Position numbers and translations under genes: made by a program. Positions 51,250 to 61,147 of a stretch of 62,927 bases of DNA are shown one piece after another. Source of the stretch: Clostridium sp. (GTDB taxonomy: Bacteria; Bacillota; Clostridia; Lachnospirales; Lachnospiraceae). Where the stretch lies: assembly GCA_023664605.1 (NCBI GenBank), contig JAMPFF010000015.1, positions 1 through 62,927 on the forward strand, written 5' to 3'. Under the pieces are notes generated by a model. It had not been told where the DNA came from and made no database searches. It saw only the letters and a list, made by a program, of their open reading frames with translations. How positions within the stretch are numbered: the stretch's first letter is position 1; each line of letters begins with the position of its first letter.

Positions 51250-52149
51250 TTAACGTCTTGCTTCTTCGTATTCCGCCATGGTAATACCGATACTTTCACA
51301 TGCCTTTGACAAATCCATCTGAAGATTCTGCATAATAGAATCTATGGTCTGCACTATCGTTTTTTTCTTGCCCTCCTTAATGCCATCTGCCCTGCCTTTC
51401 TGATAGCCGTTTGCCTCACCATCCTCATATAAAACTTTTCTGACATATTCTTCATTATATTCATAAATCGACATGGCAATCACCTCGCTTTTCTGCTCTA
51501 AAAAGAAATCTTTTAAAATATCCCTTTCAATGCATTCCTCGACCGCCGCTAATGCCGCCTCCTGCAAATCCATATCTTTCAAATTCCGCCGAACCACTGA
51601 CACAAAATAGGAGTATCCATAGAGAGACGGACTTCTCTTTAACAAATCGCTATTAAAGCCATAATTGATATTCAATGTACGGACTGTAAGTTCTATACAG
51701 CCTTCCCTATTATCTTCATAGGCATCTGATAGCCTTTGCGTAAACTCCTCTTCTTTTTCGACTAAACCATTATAAAATACAATATACTGCGGCGCCGGAA
51801 TTTTTATCTGTCTGCTGACACTCAAATCGGTATCTTTTATAAGCGTTTTATATAAGTCTGCAAAATAGAAAAATCCTCTCAGCGGCATATTCGGACAATA
51901 TGTTGATTGATGCTCATATAAACACATATTATAATCAATAATGAAAGATATATCGTTTTTCATTTTAATAAAAATAGCATTTTCCAAAGTATTAACCAAT
52001 AAATCCTCTGTATTATCATAATGCGTACCATTCAGAGCATTATAAAGTTCAAGAAGCCTACGTTTATCTTTAAATAAAATACGAAATATCCTGTCCTTGT
52101 ATGTTCTATACATCGGCTTTGTCTCAGTAGTGTTTTTTACATTTGTCAA
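51250..52149 (-). CDS. Rpn-family PD-(D/E)XK nuclease/putative transposase, copy 2
   Basis: A 299-residue protein, different from copy 1 but of the same broad group. YKDRIFRILFKDKRRLLELYNAL opens the fold, SFIIDYNMCLYEHQSTYCPNM carries the nuclease core, and the tail GYQKGRADGIKEGKKK is the family repeat in short form. The start is a TTG with AAAGGAG 7 nt upstream. It has its own promoter about 235 nt away. Confidence 0.8.
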   Translation of the reverse strand: MTNVKNTTETKPMYRTYKDRIFRILFKDKRRLLELYNALNGTHYDNTEDLLVNTLENAIFIKMKNDISFIIDYNMCLYEHQSTYCPNMPLRGFFYFADLYKTLIKDTDLSVSRQIKIPAPQYIVFYNGLVEKEEEFTQRLSDAYEDNREGCIELTVRTLNINYGFNSDLLKRSPSLYGYSYFVSVVRRNLKDMDLQEAALAAVEECIERDILKDFFLEQKSEVIAMSIYEYNEEYVRKVLYEDGEANGYQKGRADGIKEGKKKTIVQTIDSIMQNLQMDLSKACESIGITMAEYEEARR

Positions 52150-52385
52150 TTAATTTCTCCTTTCTTATACAGGGAAATTAACACTGACAAAATGGTTGCA
52201 CTGATTTATCATCCCGACGTAGACATTTCCGCTTTATTCCCTGCTCACTAATTCAGTTGACTTTACTAAGCAAGGATTCTAAAACAGATAATGTATCATG
52301 TACAAATAAGATGCCCATAAAATACATATAAGAAAATATAGATTTATTGAACGTTTTTCCGCTAGAAATTCAATGCTTTGTTATT

Positions 52386-52413
52386 AGTATATCAGATGTA
52401 CGGATAATGTCAA
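52386..52413 (-). promoter_or_regulatory. promoter and long leader of Rpn copy 2
   Basis: On the minus strand TTGACA (52408-52413), a 16-nt spacer and TATACT (52386-52391). The predicted transcript has a leader of about 230 nt (52150-52380) in which I see no frame and only a weak ATTGAATT/TTCAAT stem. Confidence 0.6.
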
Positions 52414-52443
52414 TCTTTTATTATGATTTATTTTTCACATCTC

Positions 52444-53064
52444 CTACTTCAACAAAAACACAACCTCCCTGCAGATTCCCTCCGTAACCAGTTTCCGCAT
52501 GGCATTTCTTTCGTCCACGCTTTGTTTCATCCCTTTCCCCATCCACATAGCAAAACACAAAATCTTTGAAAAAATACTCATGACAAGATATTCCATTCTT
52601 TCATCGGACGGCGTCTGCCGGCTCTGAAACTCGTCGCCTATTATCTTCCAAATGATATCCATGACGGGCATTTCTCCGGATGATTTCTTTTCCTCGCACA
52701 ACTCCCTCATCCGTCTGCTTAACATGGAATTGTCCGACATCATCATCAAACGAACTACGCAATTCGTATTTGCTATCTCTTCTTCCATGGTAAGCAAGAG
52801 AAAATCTATTTTTGTATAAAAGCTTTCTTTTTCCATCATGCCCTTGTACAGATTGGTACAGAATATTTTTGTATTATAAAAAAGCGCCTTTGCAATCATT
52901 TCCTCTTTATCGGAGAAATACTCATATGCCGTGCCTTTCCCGATACCGGCTCTCTTGGTGATTTCCGACACGGTAAGGCTGTTTAAATCCGCTCCCTCTT
53001 CAAACAGCTCTACAACCGCCTGATAGATTGCCTTTTCTTTTGGTAAATATTCATTCTCCGCCAT
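52444..53064 (-). CDS. TetR/AcrR-family repressor of the RND pump
   Basis: A 206-residue regulator with an N-terminal helix-turn-helix (LTVSEITKRAGIGKGTAYEYF SDK region, residues ~25-50) and a ligand-binding C-terminal domain that resembles no named member. Its ATG follows the pump stop codon directly, with AAGGAGAG inside the pump gene end. It probably represses the operon through the dyad at 57257-57274. Confidence 0.88.
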   Translation of the reverse strand: MAENEYLPKEKAIYQAVVELFEEGADLNSLTVSEITKRAGIGKGTAYEYFSDKEEMIAKALFYNTKIFCTNLYKGMMEKESFYTKIDFLLLTMEEEIANTNCVVRLMMMSDNSMLSRRMRELCEEKKSSGEMPVMDIIWKIIGDEFQSRQTPSDERMEYLVMSIFSKILCFAMWMGKGMKQSVDERNAMRKLVTEGICREVVFLLK

Positions 53065-56000
53065 TTATAATGACTCTCCTTCTATTTCCTGATTGTCTTT
53101 TTTCTCCCGCGTAAAAATATCATAAATACAGGGAATCACTACCAATGTCAAAAGCGTTCCGTAAATCAGCCCGCCGATGGTTACAATAGACATCGGCTTG
53201 GACATATCCGCACCCATATCGCTGCTGAACGCCATTGTACTTAACGCCAGAATGGTCGTAAGCGCAGTCATCATAACCGGACGGATTCTGGTCCTGCCCG
53301 CCGTCATAATCGCCTCTTTTTTCTCCATGCCGCCCTCGCGAAGCTGATTAATATAGTCCACCAATACGATACCATTATTTACGATAATACCCGACAGCAT
53401 AACAAAACCGATTAACGCAATGACGCTGACCTCGCTTCCGCTGATAAAAAGCCCCATAAAGCCGCCCGTAAAGGCAAGCGGAATCGTAAACATGATAATA
53501 AACGGAGAAAGCAGGGATTGGAACTGCGCCACCATAATTAAATACATAAAGATAAGCGCCAGTATCAGCATCAGGTAAACCTGCTCCATCGCGTCGGTTA
53601 TCGTTTCATTTTCACCGCTCATGGTATAACTGTAACCATTTGGCATTTCATAATTCTGTAACGCCGCTTCCACATCCTGCGATACAAACCCGACATTATA
53701 GCCGTCCGCAATCCCAGCGGATACGCCTATATATCTTGTCTGCTCGATTCTGTTGACGGATTTCGGCGCTTCCGTGCTTTCAAACGTGGCAATCTCCGAA
53801 AGCTTAATTTTTTCTTTCGTATTATCCTGTTTTGTCCTGTCAAGTTCAAGGTTCTGCACCAATTCCCTTGTCAATTCCATGTCTTTCGCATGTTTTACAT
53901 AGACGTCATATTCCGCAATTTCCGTTTCCAGAGTCGTTGCACTGGCGGCGTCCGCCAGCTTCGCCTGTATCTGCTGAAATACCTGCGCAACCGTAAATCC
54001 ATGTTCGATTGCCTTATTTCTATCCACAATAATACGCAGTTCCCCGGTGGATTCCTCCAGACCGTCGGACACTTCCGTCGTACCCTCCACGTTTTCTATA
54101 ATCGCGGCAATATCTTTTGCAATACTCTGCAAGGTATCGAGTTCACGCCCCTTAACCTGTACGGTGATACCGCTTCCGCCCAATGCGCTCATATCCATCG
54201 TTGACGTCTCTATTGCGGCTTCCGCCTGATTTTCCTCTAAAATATCCGCTATCTTCTCCTGCATCTGCGCCGCAATCTCTACGTTATCCCTTTTCTTATC
54301 CTCACTGAGCGATACATAAACGGAAGTCTCGTTGGTTGCCGCATTTCCGCCTCCCGAAAGCATTCCCAGAGAAGAAGTACTCGCCATGGCGCCGACGTCC
54401 ACAACCTCTTCCATTTCCATCAATCTGTCTAACACCGCATCCGTTACCTGTGCCGTTTCGGTAAGCGGCGTATCTTTCGGCAAGGTTATCGTCATGCTAA
54501 TCTGCGTACTGTCCATATCCGGCATAAAAGCGATACCTTTGGAAAAAGACGCCGCCGCACTAAGAATCAAAAGAACAAGCACCAATATTAAAACCACCGG
54601 CTTAAAGCGCAGCGATAACGCCAAAACCTTTTCGTATACGCCCATCAGCTTATCAAAGAACCGGCTCTCTTTCTGCGTTTTTACCGTAGAAAGCACTCCT
54701 GCTGCCATAGCAGGCACTACCGTCAGGGCGACAAGCAGGCTGGCAAATAATGAATAAGCAATCGTAAGACCCATATCCACAAAAAGCTGTCTGGTAATAC
54801 CCTCCGTAAAAACAATCGGCAAAAATACGCAGACGGTCGTCAATGTGGAAGCCATAATTGCTCCGGCAACCTCCCCCGCGCCTTTCACTGCCGCTTCTTT
54901 CGCCGAATAGCCTTCGCTTCGCATACGGAAAATATTTTCGATAACCACAATCGAGTTATCCACCAGCATACCGACGCCAAGCGCCAGACCCGAGAGGGAA
55001 ATGACATTTAAGGTAATGCCGCTGAAATACATACACACAATCGCCGTTATAATACTAATCGGAATCGAACAGGCGACTACCGCCGTAGGCCGCCAGTCCT
55101 TTAAAAACAGAATCAGAATCAAAACGGCAAGGATACCGCCAAATAATACGTTATTGATAATGGAGTCCATAACAAGGTCGATATAAATACCCTGATCCAT
55201 TAAGGTAATTAAAATCAAATCCTCATTTTCCTCTTTCAGTTCCTCGAATTTATCCAGAATCTTATCGGAGACGTCGCCTGTCGAATAGCCTGTCTGCTTC
55301 TGAATCGTCACCATAATACCGGGTTCTCCGTTTACATTGGCATAAATGTCCGCAGAGTTGTCCGTCATAAATACGTCCGCGACGTCCTCCAGCGTAACCA
55401 CGTCCACGCCGTCCATCTCTGGGTTCATAAGCGGCATTTTTTTAAGTTTCTCAATATCCTCCGGCTTATCGCCCACTCTGACAAGAAAATCGATGCCCTC
55501 CTCCGTTACATATCCCGCAGGCATGGAAAAATTCTGTGCCGCCAGCAAAGATTTTACCGTATCGACTGTCAGAATACCATTCATATCCGCCTGATTATAG
55601 GCATTTTCCCTTGATTCCTCTAATTCTTCCTCATTGTCTATAATCTGCTGCAACGCATCTTTCAGCTGCTCCGCCGACTCCTGTAACTGTTCTTCTCCCT
55701 CTTTAATCTGTTCCCATGCGGAATCAATCTGCTCCTGTCCCGCTTCCAGCTGTTCCTCTCCTGCCTCCAGCTGCTTTTCGCTCGCCTCTAACTGTGTCTC
55801 CGCGGTATTGAGCTGCAGCTCGCCAAGGCTGATAGTCGTCTGCGCATTTGCAAACTCAATCGCCGCTGTCAGATTGCCCGCATAAAGTTCAGTAAGCGCA
55901 CTGTCAAGCTTGGAAATATTATTTTCGATTTCGGAAAGCTGCTGCTTGTATTGTGATATAATCATTGCATTAACTTCCGGATTAATCTCATCCAAAGACT

Positions 56001-57237
56001 TTTGTAATCCCTTTTTTGTTTCATCAAGTTTATCTCTTGTATCTACAAGACCCTGTTTAGCTATATCTATAGCAGCATCAATATCTATCTGTTGCATTCC
56101 TGCTACTTCTTCAACACTCTTTCCTATAACTGCCGCAATCGCAGCAACTTTCATCGTTGGATCAGGAATTTTACTAATATCTTCAATATTATTAATAGCC
56201 TGATTACATTGTTCTATCCCCGTCTCACATTCTGCTATCCCACTTTCTAAGGCTGTTTGTTGCGCCTCCATCGTCGCAATCTCCGCCGTCAAGTGCATTT
56301 TCATCGCTTCCAAGTCCGCTTTGGCAGTTAAAATCTGCGTTTCCGCCTCGGCAAGCTTCTTTGTCATTTCATCTTTTTGATTGGCAAGTTCGCTCTTACC
56401 CTCTTCCAGTTTTGCCTTATTTTCTGCAATTTCCGCCTTGCCGTCTTCCAGTTTTTGCTTATTTTCTTCCAGCTCCGTGCGGCTGTCATCCAACTCCTGC
56501 TGGCTGTCGGCAAGCTCTTTTTTACTGTCGGCAAGTTCTGCTTTCGCGTCGGCAAGTTCCGCCTCGCCGTCCTCAATCTCCTGTTTACCGTCGGCAAGTT
56601 TCTGTTCCGCGTCTTTCATTTCATCATCAATATACGCAAAGACCTGTTCATTGATAGCGTCAATCTTCTCCTGCCTGATAATGACATTGACGCTTTCCTC
56701 AAACAGTCCGGTCGCGCTCGCCGACGCCACGCCCTCTATGCTTTCCAACTCCGGAATCACAACATTCTGCGTCATTTCGCTGACCTCTGCGTTCGTCATG
56801 CCAACGTTACCGACAGCGGCAATCATAATCGGTAACATGTCCGGATTCAATTTCATAATAATCGGACTGCCGACAGAATCATCCCAATAACTCTTAATCT
56901 GGTCAAGATTCTCCCTGATTTCCAAAGAGGCCGCGTTCATATCCGTTGACTGGGCAAATTCCAGAATGACCGTAGAATAATTCTCACTGGAAACAGAACT
57001 GATTCCTTCTATATTACTGACCGTCGCCATAGAAGCTTCCACCGGCTTCGTAACTACCATTTCCACCGTCTCGGGGCTCGCTCCCGGATACGTCGTCATG
57101 ATGATAACATACGGCAGACTGATATTGGGTAATAAATCCGTAGACATTCTTGTAAAAGAAACGACTCCCAGAACAATCACCAGTACCACCGCCACCAAAA
57201 CAGTATACGGTTTTTTTACACTGAATTTTCCTAACAT
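53065..57237 (-). CDS. RND-superfamily efflux permease with long coiled-coil insert
   Basis: A 1390-residue AcrB/HAE1-type pump. Typical pumps are about 1030 residues; the extra length is mainly a coiled coil of about residues 195-555 in the first outer loop (ELADAKAELADSKKELADSQ, then more heptads, ending QQIIDNEEELEESRENA). Core motifs are present: PYTVLVAVVLVIVLGVVSFTR, SGLALGVGMLVDNSIVVIEN and SGIIVNNGIVLVDYINQLR. In Gram-negatives an adaptor protein and outer channel are needed; none is in this operon, so the coiled coil may replace the adaptor in crossing the wall. Substrate unknown. Confidence 0.88.
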   Translation of the reverse strand: MLGKFSVKKPYTVLVAVVLVIVLGVVSFTRMSTDLLPNISLPYVIIMTTYPGASPETVEMVVTKPVEASMATVSNIEGISSVSSENYSTVILEFAQSTDMNAASLEIRENLDQIKSYWDDSVGSPIIMKLNPDMLPIMIAAVGNVGMTNAEVSEMTQNVVIPELESIEGVASASATGLFEESVNVIIRQEKIDAINEQVFAYIDDEMKDAEQKLADGKQEIEDGEAELADAKAELADSKKELADSQQELDDSRTELEENKQKLEDGKAEIAENKAKLEEGKSELANQKDEMTKKLAEAETQILTAKADLEAMKMHLTAEIATMEAQQTALESGIAECETGIEQCNQAINNIEDISKIPDPTMKVAAIAAVIGKSVEEVAGMQQIDIDAAIDIAKQGLVDTRDKLDETKKGLQKSLDEINPEVNAMIISQYKQQLSEIENNISKLDSALTELYAGNLTAAIEFANAQTTISLGELQLNTAETQLEASEKQLEAGEEQLEAGQEQIDSAWEQIKEGEEQLQESAEQLKDALQQIIDNEEELEESRENAYNQADMNGILTVDTVKSLLAAQNFSMPAGYVTEEGIDFLVRVGDKPEDIEKLKKMPLMNPEMDGVDVVTLEDVADVFMTDNSADIYANVNGEPGIMVTIQKQTGYSTGDVSDKILDKFEELKEENEDLILITLMDQGIYIDLVMDSIINNVLFGGILAVLILILFLKDWRPTAVVACSIPISIITAIVCMYFSGITLNVISLSGLALGVGMLVDNSIVVIENIFRMRSEGYSAKEAAVKGAGEVAGAIMASTLTTVCVFLPIVFTEGITRQLFVDMGLTIAYSLFASLLVALTVVPAMAAGVLSTVKTQKESRFFDKLMGVYEKVLALSLRFKPVVLILVLVLLILSAAASFSKGIAFMPDMDSTQISMTITLPKDTPLTETAQVTDAVLDRLMEMEEVVDVGAMASTSSLGMLSGGGNAATNETSVYVSLSEDKKRDNVEIAAQMQEKIADILEENQAEAAIETSTMDMSALGGSGITVQVKGRELDTLQSIAKDIAAIIENVEGTTEVSDGLEESTGELRIIVDRNKAIEHGFTVAQVFQQIQAKLADAASATTLETEIAEYDVYVKHAKDMELTRELVQNLELDRTKQDNTKEKIKLSEIATFESTEAPKSVNRIEQTRYIGVSAGIADGYNVGFVSQDVEAALQNYEMPNGYSYTMSGENETITDAMEQVYLMLILALIFMYLIMVAQFQSLLSPFIIMFTIPLAFTGGFMGLFISGSEVSVIALIGFVMLSGIIVNNGIVLVDYINQLREGGMEKKEAIMTAGRTRIRPVMMTALTTILALSTMAFSSDMGADMSKPMSIVTIGGLIYGTLLTLVVIPCIYDIFTREKKDNQEIEGESL

Positions 57238-57256
57238 TATGTATATCCCTCTTTCC

Positions 57257-57313
57257 GTCCGACCAGTCGGTCAATTTCGTTGTTAGTATATTGCGAAAGA
57301 AATTTTTTGTCAA
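57257..57313 (-). promoter_or_regulatory. pump operon promoter with TetR operator
   Basis: On the minus strand TTGACA (57308-57313), a 17-nt spacer and TATACT (57285-57290). Downstream GACCGAC-TG-GTCGGAC (57257-57272), a near-perfect inverted repeat of the common TetR/AcrR form, overlaps the expected early transcript. Confidence 0.78.
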
Positions 57314-57376
57314 TAAATATTTAATAAAAAAGCGCAAGCTCCGCAGCTTACGCTTTTTGTACCTATAAAAAAGTAA

Positions 57377-57463
57377 TGCCGCAGACCGGAATCGAACCGG
57401 TACGGGTATCACTACCCACGGGATTTTAAGTCCCGGGCGTCTGCCAGTTCCGCCACTGCGGCA
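57377..57463 (-). tRNA. tRNA-Leu (TAA)
   Basis: 87 nt. Acceptor arms TGCCGCA and TGCGGCA pair; the anticodon loop CTTAAAA gives TAA; a long variable arm (GTGGGTAGTGATACCC) marks a class II tRNA; the T-arm is GGTTCGATTCC. CCA is not encoded. Confidence 0.95.
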
Positions 57464-57474
57464 TTTTTATAAAT

Positions 57475-57555
57475 GGATGGAGGTGGATTCGAACCACCGA
57501 AGCAATTTGCAGCAGATTTACAGTCTGTCCCCTTTGGCCACTCGGGAATCCATCC
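57475..57555 (-). tRNA. tRNA-Tyr (GTA)
   Basis: 81 nt without CCA. Acceptor arms GGATGGA and TCCATCC pair; the anticodon loop ACTGTAAAT gives GTA; the variable arm is long, as in bacterial tRNA-Tyr; the T-arm is GGTTCGAATCC. It lies 11 nt from tRNA-Leu, probably in one transcript. Confidence 0.95.
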
Positions 57556-57611
57556 ATTTCCCGCAAGATGCACGTTATCGTCTGCATCTCACAACTACCA
57601 TTTATATCATA

Positions 57612-59750
57612 TCATTCCGTAAAATGCAAGAAATTTTTCTGCTCCGTCTTCTTCTCCATATGCTTTAAAATAATAGCGGATGTCGGCGGAAGCGTAATCT
57701 GCACTTTCCCGGAAATGACAGGATATTCTTTCGGCTCTGTCGTAAAGCCATCCGCCGTCGTAAGCAGCAGTTGTTTCATCATACACTCCTTCGGCATACC
57801 AAGATACCACACGGACACATCCTTGGTAATCTCATGCTTGTTATTATTTACCAGAATAACCGATTGTTCCTCTTTGGTAAACCGTCCGTAGCCGATAACA
57901 TTATAATCCTCTTCCATATATTTTAAAGAACCCGTTAAAAATTCCTTATTCTGTTTATGGATTTTAATAATTTCCTTGTGGAAGTCTATCAATTCTTTAT
58001 CTTCATGACCCCACGGATACGTTCTTCTGTTATCCGGGTCCGTAAAACCACAGACGCCGGCCTCGTCGCCATAATAAATAGTAGGCGCGCCAATCCATGT
58101 CATCTGGATAACTACGGCCTCTCTAAGCACCGCCTTATCGACTCCCTCATCCGCCGCTTTCGCGCCCAGTGAATTCGTACGTCCGACCCGGTGATTTGTC
58201 CTTGTCAAAAACCGCGAATGGTCATGGTTTGATAATTCATTCATTGCCGTCTGCAGCGACTGCATCGGAAACGGCGCGCAGTGATGTCTCATAGCTTCCC
58301 AGAAACTCTTCGCATTGCCTAATAAATCCGCGCGGTAATCGTCGCTATGCTTCTGCATACCGGTCAAAAACCATGTGACAGGTTCCATAAAAGCGTCGTA
58401 ATTCATAACGGTATCCCATTCACCGCCCTGAATCCAGTCTTTCGGGCTTCCATAATGTTCCGCCAGGATAATGGCATCCGGATTTGCCGTTTTTACCGCC
58501 TTGCGGAACTCTTTCCAGAAAAAGTGATTATATTCCGGGCTATGTCCTAAATCCGCCGCCACGTCAAGACGCCATCCGTCCGCGTTATATGGTGCGGACA
58601 CCCATTTTCTCGCGATATGCAGCACATAGTCCAGCAATTCCTTGGAATTTTCATAATTTAACTTCGGAAGCGTATCATGCCCCCACCAGCCGTCATAGGT
58701 CGTATTATAGGGCCATCTGTTATTATCGCTGAACTGAAAATAACCGTGGTACGGACTGTCCTGCGCAATATAGGCGCCTTTCTCATAACCTTCGGCATTC
58801 TCATAGATTCTTTCCCTGTCCATCCACTTATTAAAAGAACCGCAATGATTGAAAACACCGTCCAAAATGACCTTCATGCCGCGCTTGTGCGCTTCTTTTA
58901 CCACATCCGCAAAAAGTTGATTGCTGGCATCCAGATTTTCCTTATTCGTAATGCGGTTAATATATTTTGTGGCCAATCTGTTCTCCTGCTGCCCTGGCTG
59001 TAAAACATCCCCCTGCTCGTTGACAATTTTCCCCAAATGCGGGTCAATATTATCATAGTCCTGTATATCATATTTGTGGTTGGACGGCGAAACAAAGAGC
59101 GGATTAAAATAAATCACATCCACGCCCAAATCCTGCAGATAATCCATTTTATCAAGGACTCCCTGCAAATCGCCGCCGTAAAATTCCCTTATGCCGTCTA
59201 CATCCGGATATTTATCCCAATCATCGACCTTAACGGTATTCTTATAAATATACCGGTATTCATCGCTCAAAACATCGTTGCTCTTATCTCCGTTATAAAA
59301 CCGGTCCGCAAAGATCTGATAAAAAACCGCGCCCTTTGCCCACTGCGGAACCTTAAATCCCGGAATAATCCGAAACTGATAGTACTCATTGATATCTTTT
59401 ACCACGCCTCTTGTATCGAAATAGCAGGCGGCTTTTCCTTCATATATTTCAAAATAATACAAAAGAGCTTCATTATCTAATTGCTCCGTATGGGAATAAT
59501 AATCAAAATACTCATTCGACTCGGTTCTTAACATCAGATGCTTTACGCCCTTATGCACAAAAAAGACCCTGTCAATATTATTTTTGGCTGAACGGAATCG
59601 AATCGTTACCTCACTGTATGCATTCGGCTCCGCAGGAGAAATATAATTTTCCGTAGTGTCGCTGAACAATGCCTTTCTGTTAAGGATAGGACGCATTGAG
59701 CTAATATATTGATAGCTTCGTTCTGCTTTCCAAAATTGATTGATGTCCAT
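57612..59750 (-). CDS. GH13 alpha-amylase-family enzyme (neopullulanase/cyclomaltodextrinase-like)
   Basis: A 712-residue protein without signal peptide. An N-terminal beta domain (about residues 1-130) is followed by the GH13 barrel, with the four conserved regions: DGVFNH, GWRLDVAAD (nucleophile Asp), AEHYG (acid Glu) and SNHDH. The N-terminal domain and lack of a signal fit cytoplasmic cyclomaltodextrinase/neopullulanase types that cut imported maltodextrins. It starts 52 nt after the DUF4956 gene in the same direction and is likely in one operon with cassette B. Confidence 0.88.
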   Translation of the reverse strand: MDINQFWKAERSYQYISSMRPILNRKALFSDTTENYISPAEPNAYSEVTIRFRSAKNNIDRVFFVHKGVKHLMLRTESNEYFDYYSHTEQLDNEALLYYFEIYEGKAACYFDTRGVVKDINEYYQFRIIPGFKVPQWAKGAVFYQIFADRFYNGDKSNDVLSDEYRYIYKNTVKVDDWDKYPDVDGIREFYGGDLQGVLDKMDYLQDLGVDVIYFNPLFVSPSNHKYDIQDYDNIDPHLGKIVNEQGDVLQPGQQENRLATKYINRITNKENLDASNQLFADVVKEAHKRGMKVILDGVFNHCGSFNKWMDRERIYENAEGYEKGAYIAQDSPYHGYFQFSDNNRWPYNTTYDGWWGHDTLPKLNYENSKELLDYVLHIARKWVSAPYNADGWRLDVAADLGHSPEYNHFFWKEFRKAVKTANPDAIILAEHYGSPKDWIQGGEWDTVMNYDAFMEPVTWFLTGMQKHSDDYRADLLGNAKSFWEAMRHHCAPFPMQSLQTAMNELSNHDHSRFLTRTNHRVGRTNSLGAKAADEGVDKAVLREAVVIQMTWIGAPTIYYGDEAGVCGFTDPDNRRTYPWGHEDKELIDFHKEIIKIHKQNKEFLTGSLKYMEEDYNVIGYGRFTKEEQSVILVNNNKHEITKDVSVWYLGMPKECMMKQLLLTTADGFTTEPKEYPVISGKVQITLPPTSAIILKHMEKKTEQKNFLHFTE

Positions 59751-59801
59751 ACAAGTAAGCCTCCTCTATATCTGCCTTTACAATAAATATCCGGGTCTTT
59801 T

Positions 59802-60470
59802 TCAGACAACCTCGCCGTCATGCGCCAGAAGCGATACATTACTAACGCCGTCCAGTCTGGAAATAGTATTTACCAGCTCTTTATCTTCTTTTACTTTTAC
59901 TTCATAAATCAAATCCATGCCGGATGCCGTAATATTTTTTGACCTCATTTTATAACGTCCCGCCTGTTTCAACAACTCTACTATAGTATCCTCCAGCTCT
60001 GCATTATCCGCATTAATAATCAGCAGATACGGACTGATTCTAAGCGGCAGCATTTCCAGAAAAAGAATCCCTATCGTCACTAACAGCGCCATAATAACCG
60101 CCACCTTATAAAGTCCCGCGCCGCAGATAATGCCGCTTCCAATCGACCAGAAAAGAAACAGCAAATCCATAGGGTCTTTAATCGCTGTTCGGAACCTGAC
60201 AATGGAAAGCGCGCCGACCATACCAAGCGATATCACGATACTGGACTGCATCGCCAATATGATTCCTGCCGTTACGACAGAAATAATAGCCATAGATATG
60301 TGAAAACTTTTTACATAAAAAGCGCTTTTCGTCACTACCCTGTACACCGCATAGATATAAAGGGCAATCACAAATGTGATAACAAGCGTCGTCACAATTT
60401 TTACCGTTGATAAATCCGCATATGAAAAACCTTCCATCACCGATTTTTTAATCACATCATTAAAGTTCAT
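59802..60470 (-). CDS. DUF4956 membrane protein, cassette B
   Basis: A 222-residue paralogue of the protein at 49040-49711: four membrane helices, the signature SLGMVGALSIVRFRTAIKDP, then a soluble C-terminal domain (NTISRLDGVSNVSLLAHDGE). Its ATG overlaps the VTC stop codon by 4 nt, so translation is coupled. Function is not established beyond its link to polyphosphate-type proteins. Confidence 0.85.
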   Translation of the reverse strand: MNFNDVIKKSVMEGFSYADLSTVKIVTTLVITFVIALYIYAVYRVVTKSAFYVKSFHISMAIISVVTAGIILAMQSSIVISLGMVGALSIVRFRTAIKDPMDLLFLFWSIGSGIICGAGLYKVAVIMALLVTIGILFLEMLPLRISPYLLIINADNAELEDTIVELLKQAGRYKMRSKNITASGMDLIYEVKVKEDKELVNTISRLDGVSNVSLLAHDGEVV

Positions 60471-61144
60471 CCTTGTACCTCTCTTGCGTAATAATATTTT
60501 GAAAATGCGCTCCGTTGTAGTATTCCTATATTGAGCGCCTCATATAAATACTGTGGAAACAGCGCGTCATATTTTATCTCCAGGATGCTGACCCCGCTTG
60601 GGAGTACAGGCACAGACATAATTTTTTTATCTAAAAATACGTCTGTCCGGCTGCTGCCACCGATATTCCTGTCAAACGTTATCCTGACATTTCCCTTGCG
60701 CTCCACCCACGCCGTCCTTTCATATTCCACGATACAGACCGGGTGCATTCCTTTCAGCCTTATTTTCATCTGCAGCTCTCTCTCCTGTTTGGAATGCGCC
60801 TCCGGCAGGCTTTTTACACTGCCATTCATATAATGCAGACACTCATCTCTGGAAAGAATACCCGCTTCTTTTCTATTGCGCCCCTGACATTTTATTTTCT
60901 GCTCCAGCTTAATAAAAGTATCGTCCGCATTGTACATTCTAATCCTGAATTTCTTCCTGTTTCCAATGCCGTCCTCGTTTTCTCTTTTGCAGGAGTCCTG
61001 ATAGTCGTCAAAATACAGGCTTCTTACCATATAACTTGTTCCGTTCTGGTGGATATCCGGACTCATCAATGGCTGCAGCCGATATCTGATAAGCTCCAAA
61101 TCCTTATCCGCTACAAGAAATTTCAATTCATTTCGATATTCCAT
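60467..61144 (-). CDS. VTC-domain polyphosphate polymerase-like protein, cassette B
   Basis: A 225-residue paralogue of 49738-50409. Motifs: YRNELKFLVADKDLELIRYR, VRSLYFDDYQDSCKRENEDG, KKFRIRMYNADDTFIKLEQK and VRITFDRNIGGS. Predicted to build polyphosphate from a nucleoside triphosphate. It starts 3 nt after the cotH frame and overlaps the DUF4956 gene. Confidence 0.85.
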   Translation of the reverse strand: MEYRNELKFLVADKDLELIRYRLQPLMSPDIHQNGTSYMVRSLYFDDYQDSCKRENEDGIGNRKKFRIRMYNADDTFIKLEQKIKCQGRNRKEAGILSRDECLHYMNGSVKSLPEAHSKQERELQMKIRLKGMHPVCIVEYERTAWVERKGNVRITFDRNIGGSSRTDVFLDKKIMSVPVLPSGVSILEIKYDALFPQYLYEALNIGILQRSAFSKYYYAREVQG

Positions 61145-61147
61145 ATT

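Noticed and set aside
52150-52443. Riboswitch in the long leader of Rpn copy 2
   Set aside because: Only a weak stem is visible and no known aptamer core could be recognised.
56361-56890. Several plus-strand frames rich in Ser, Phe or Cys opposite the RND gene
   Set aside because: They are the reverse reading of the heptad-repeat coiled coil, whose biased codons keep opposite frames open.
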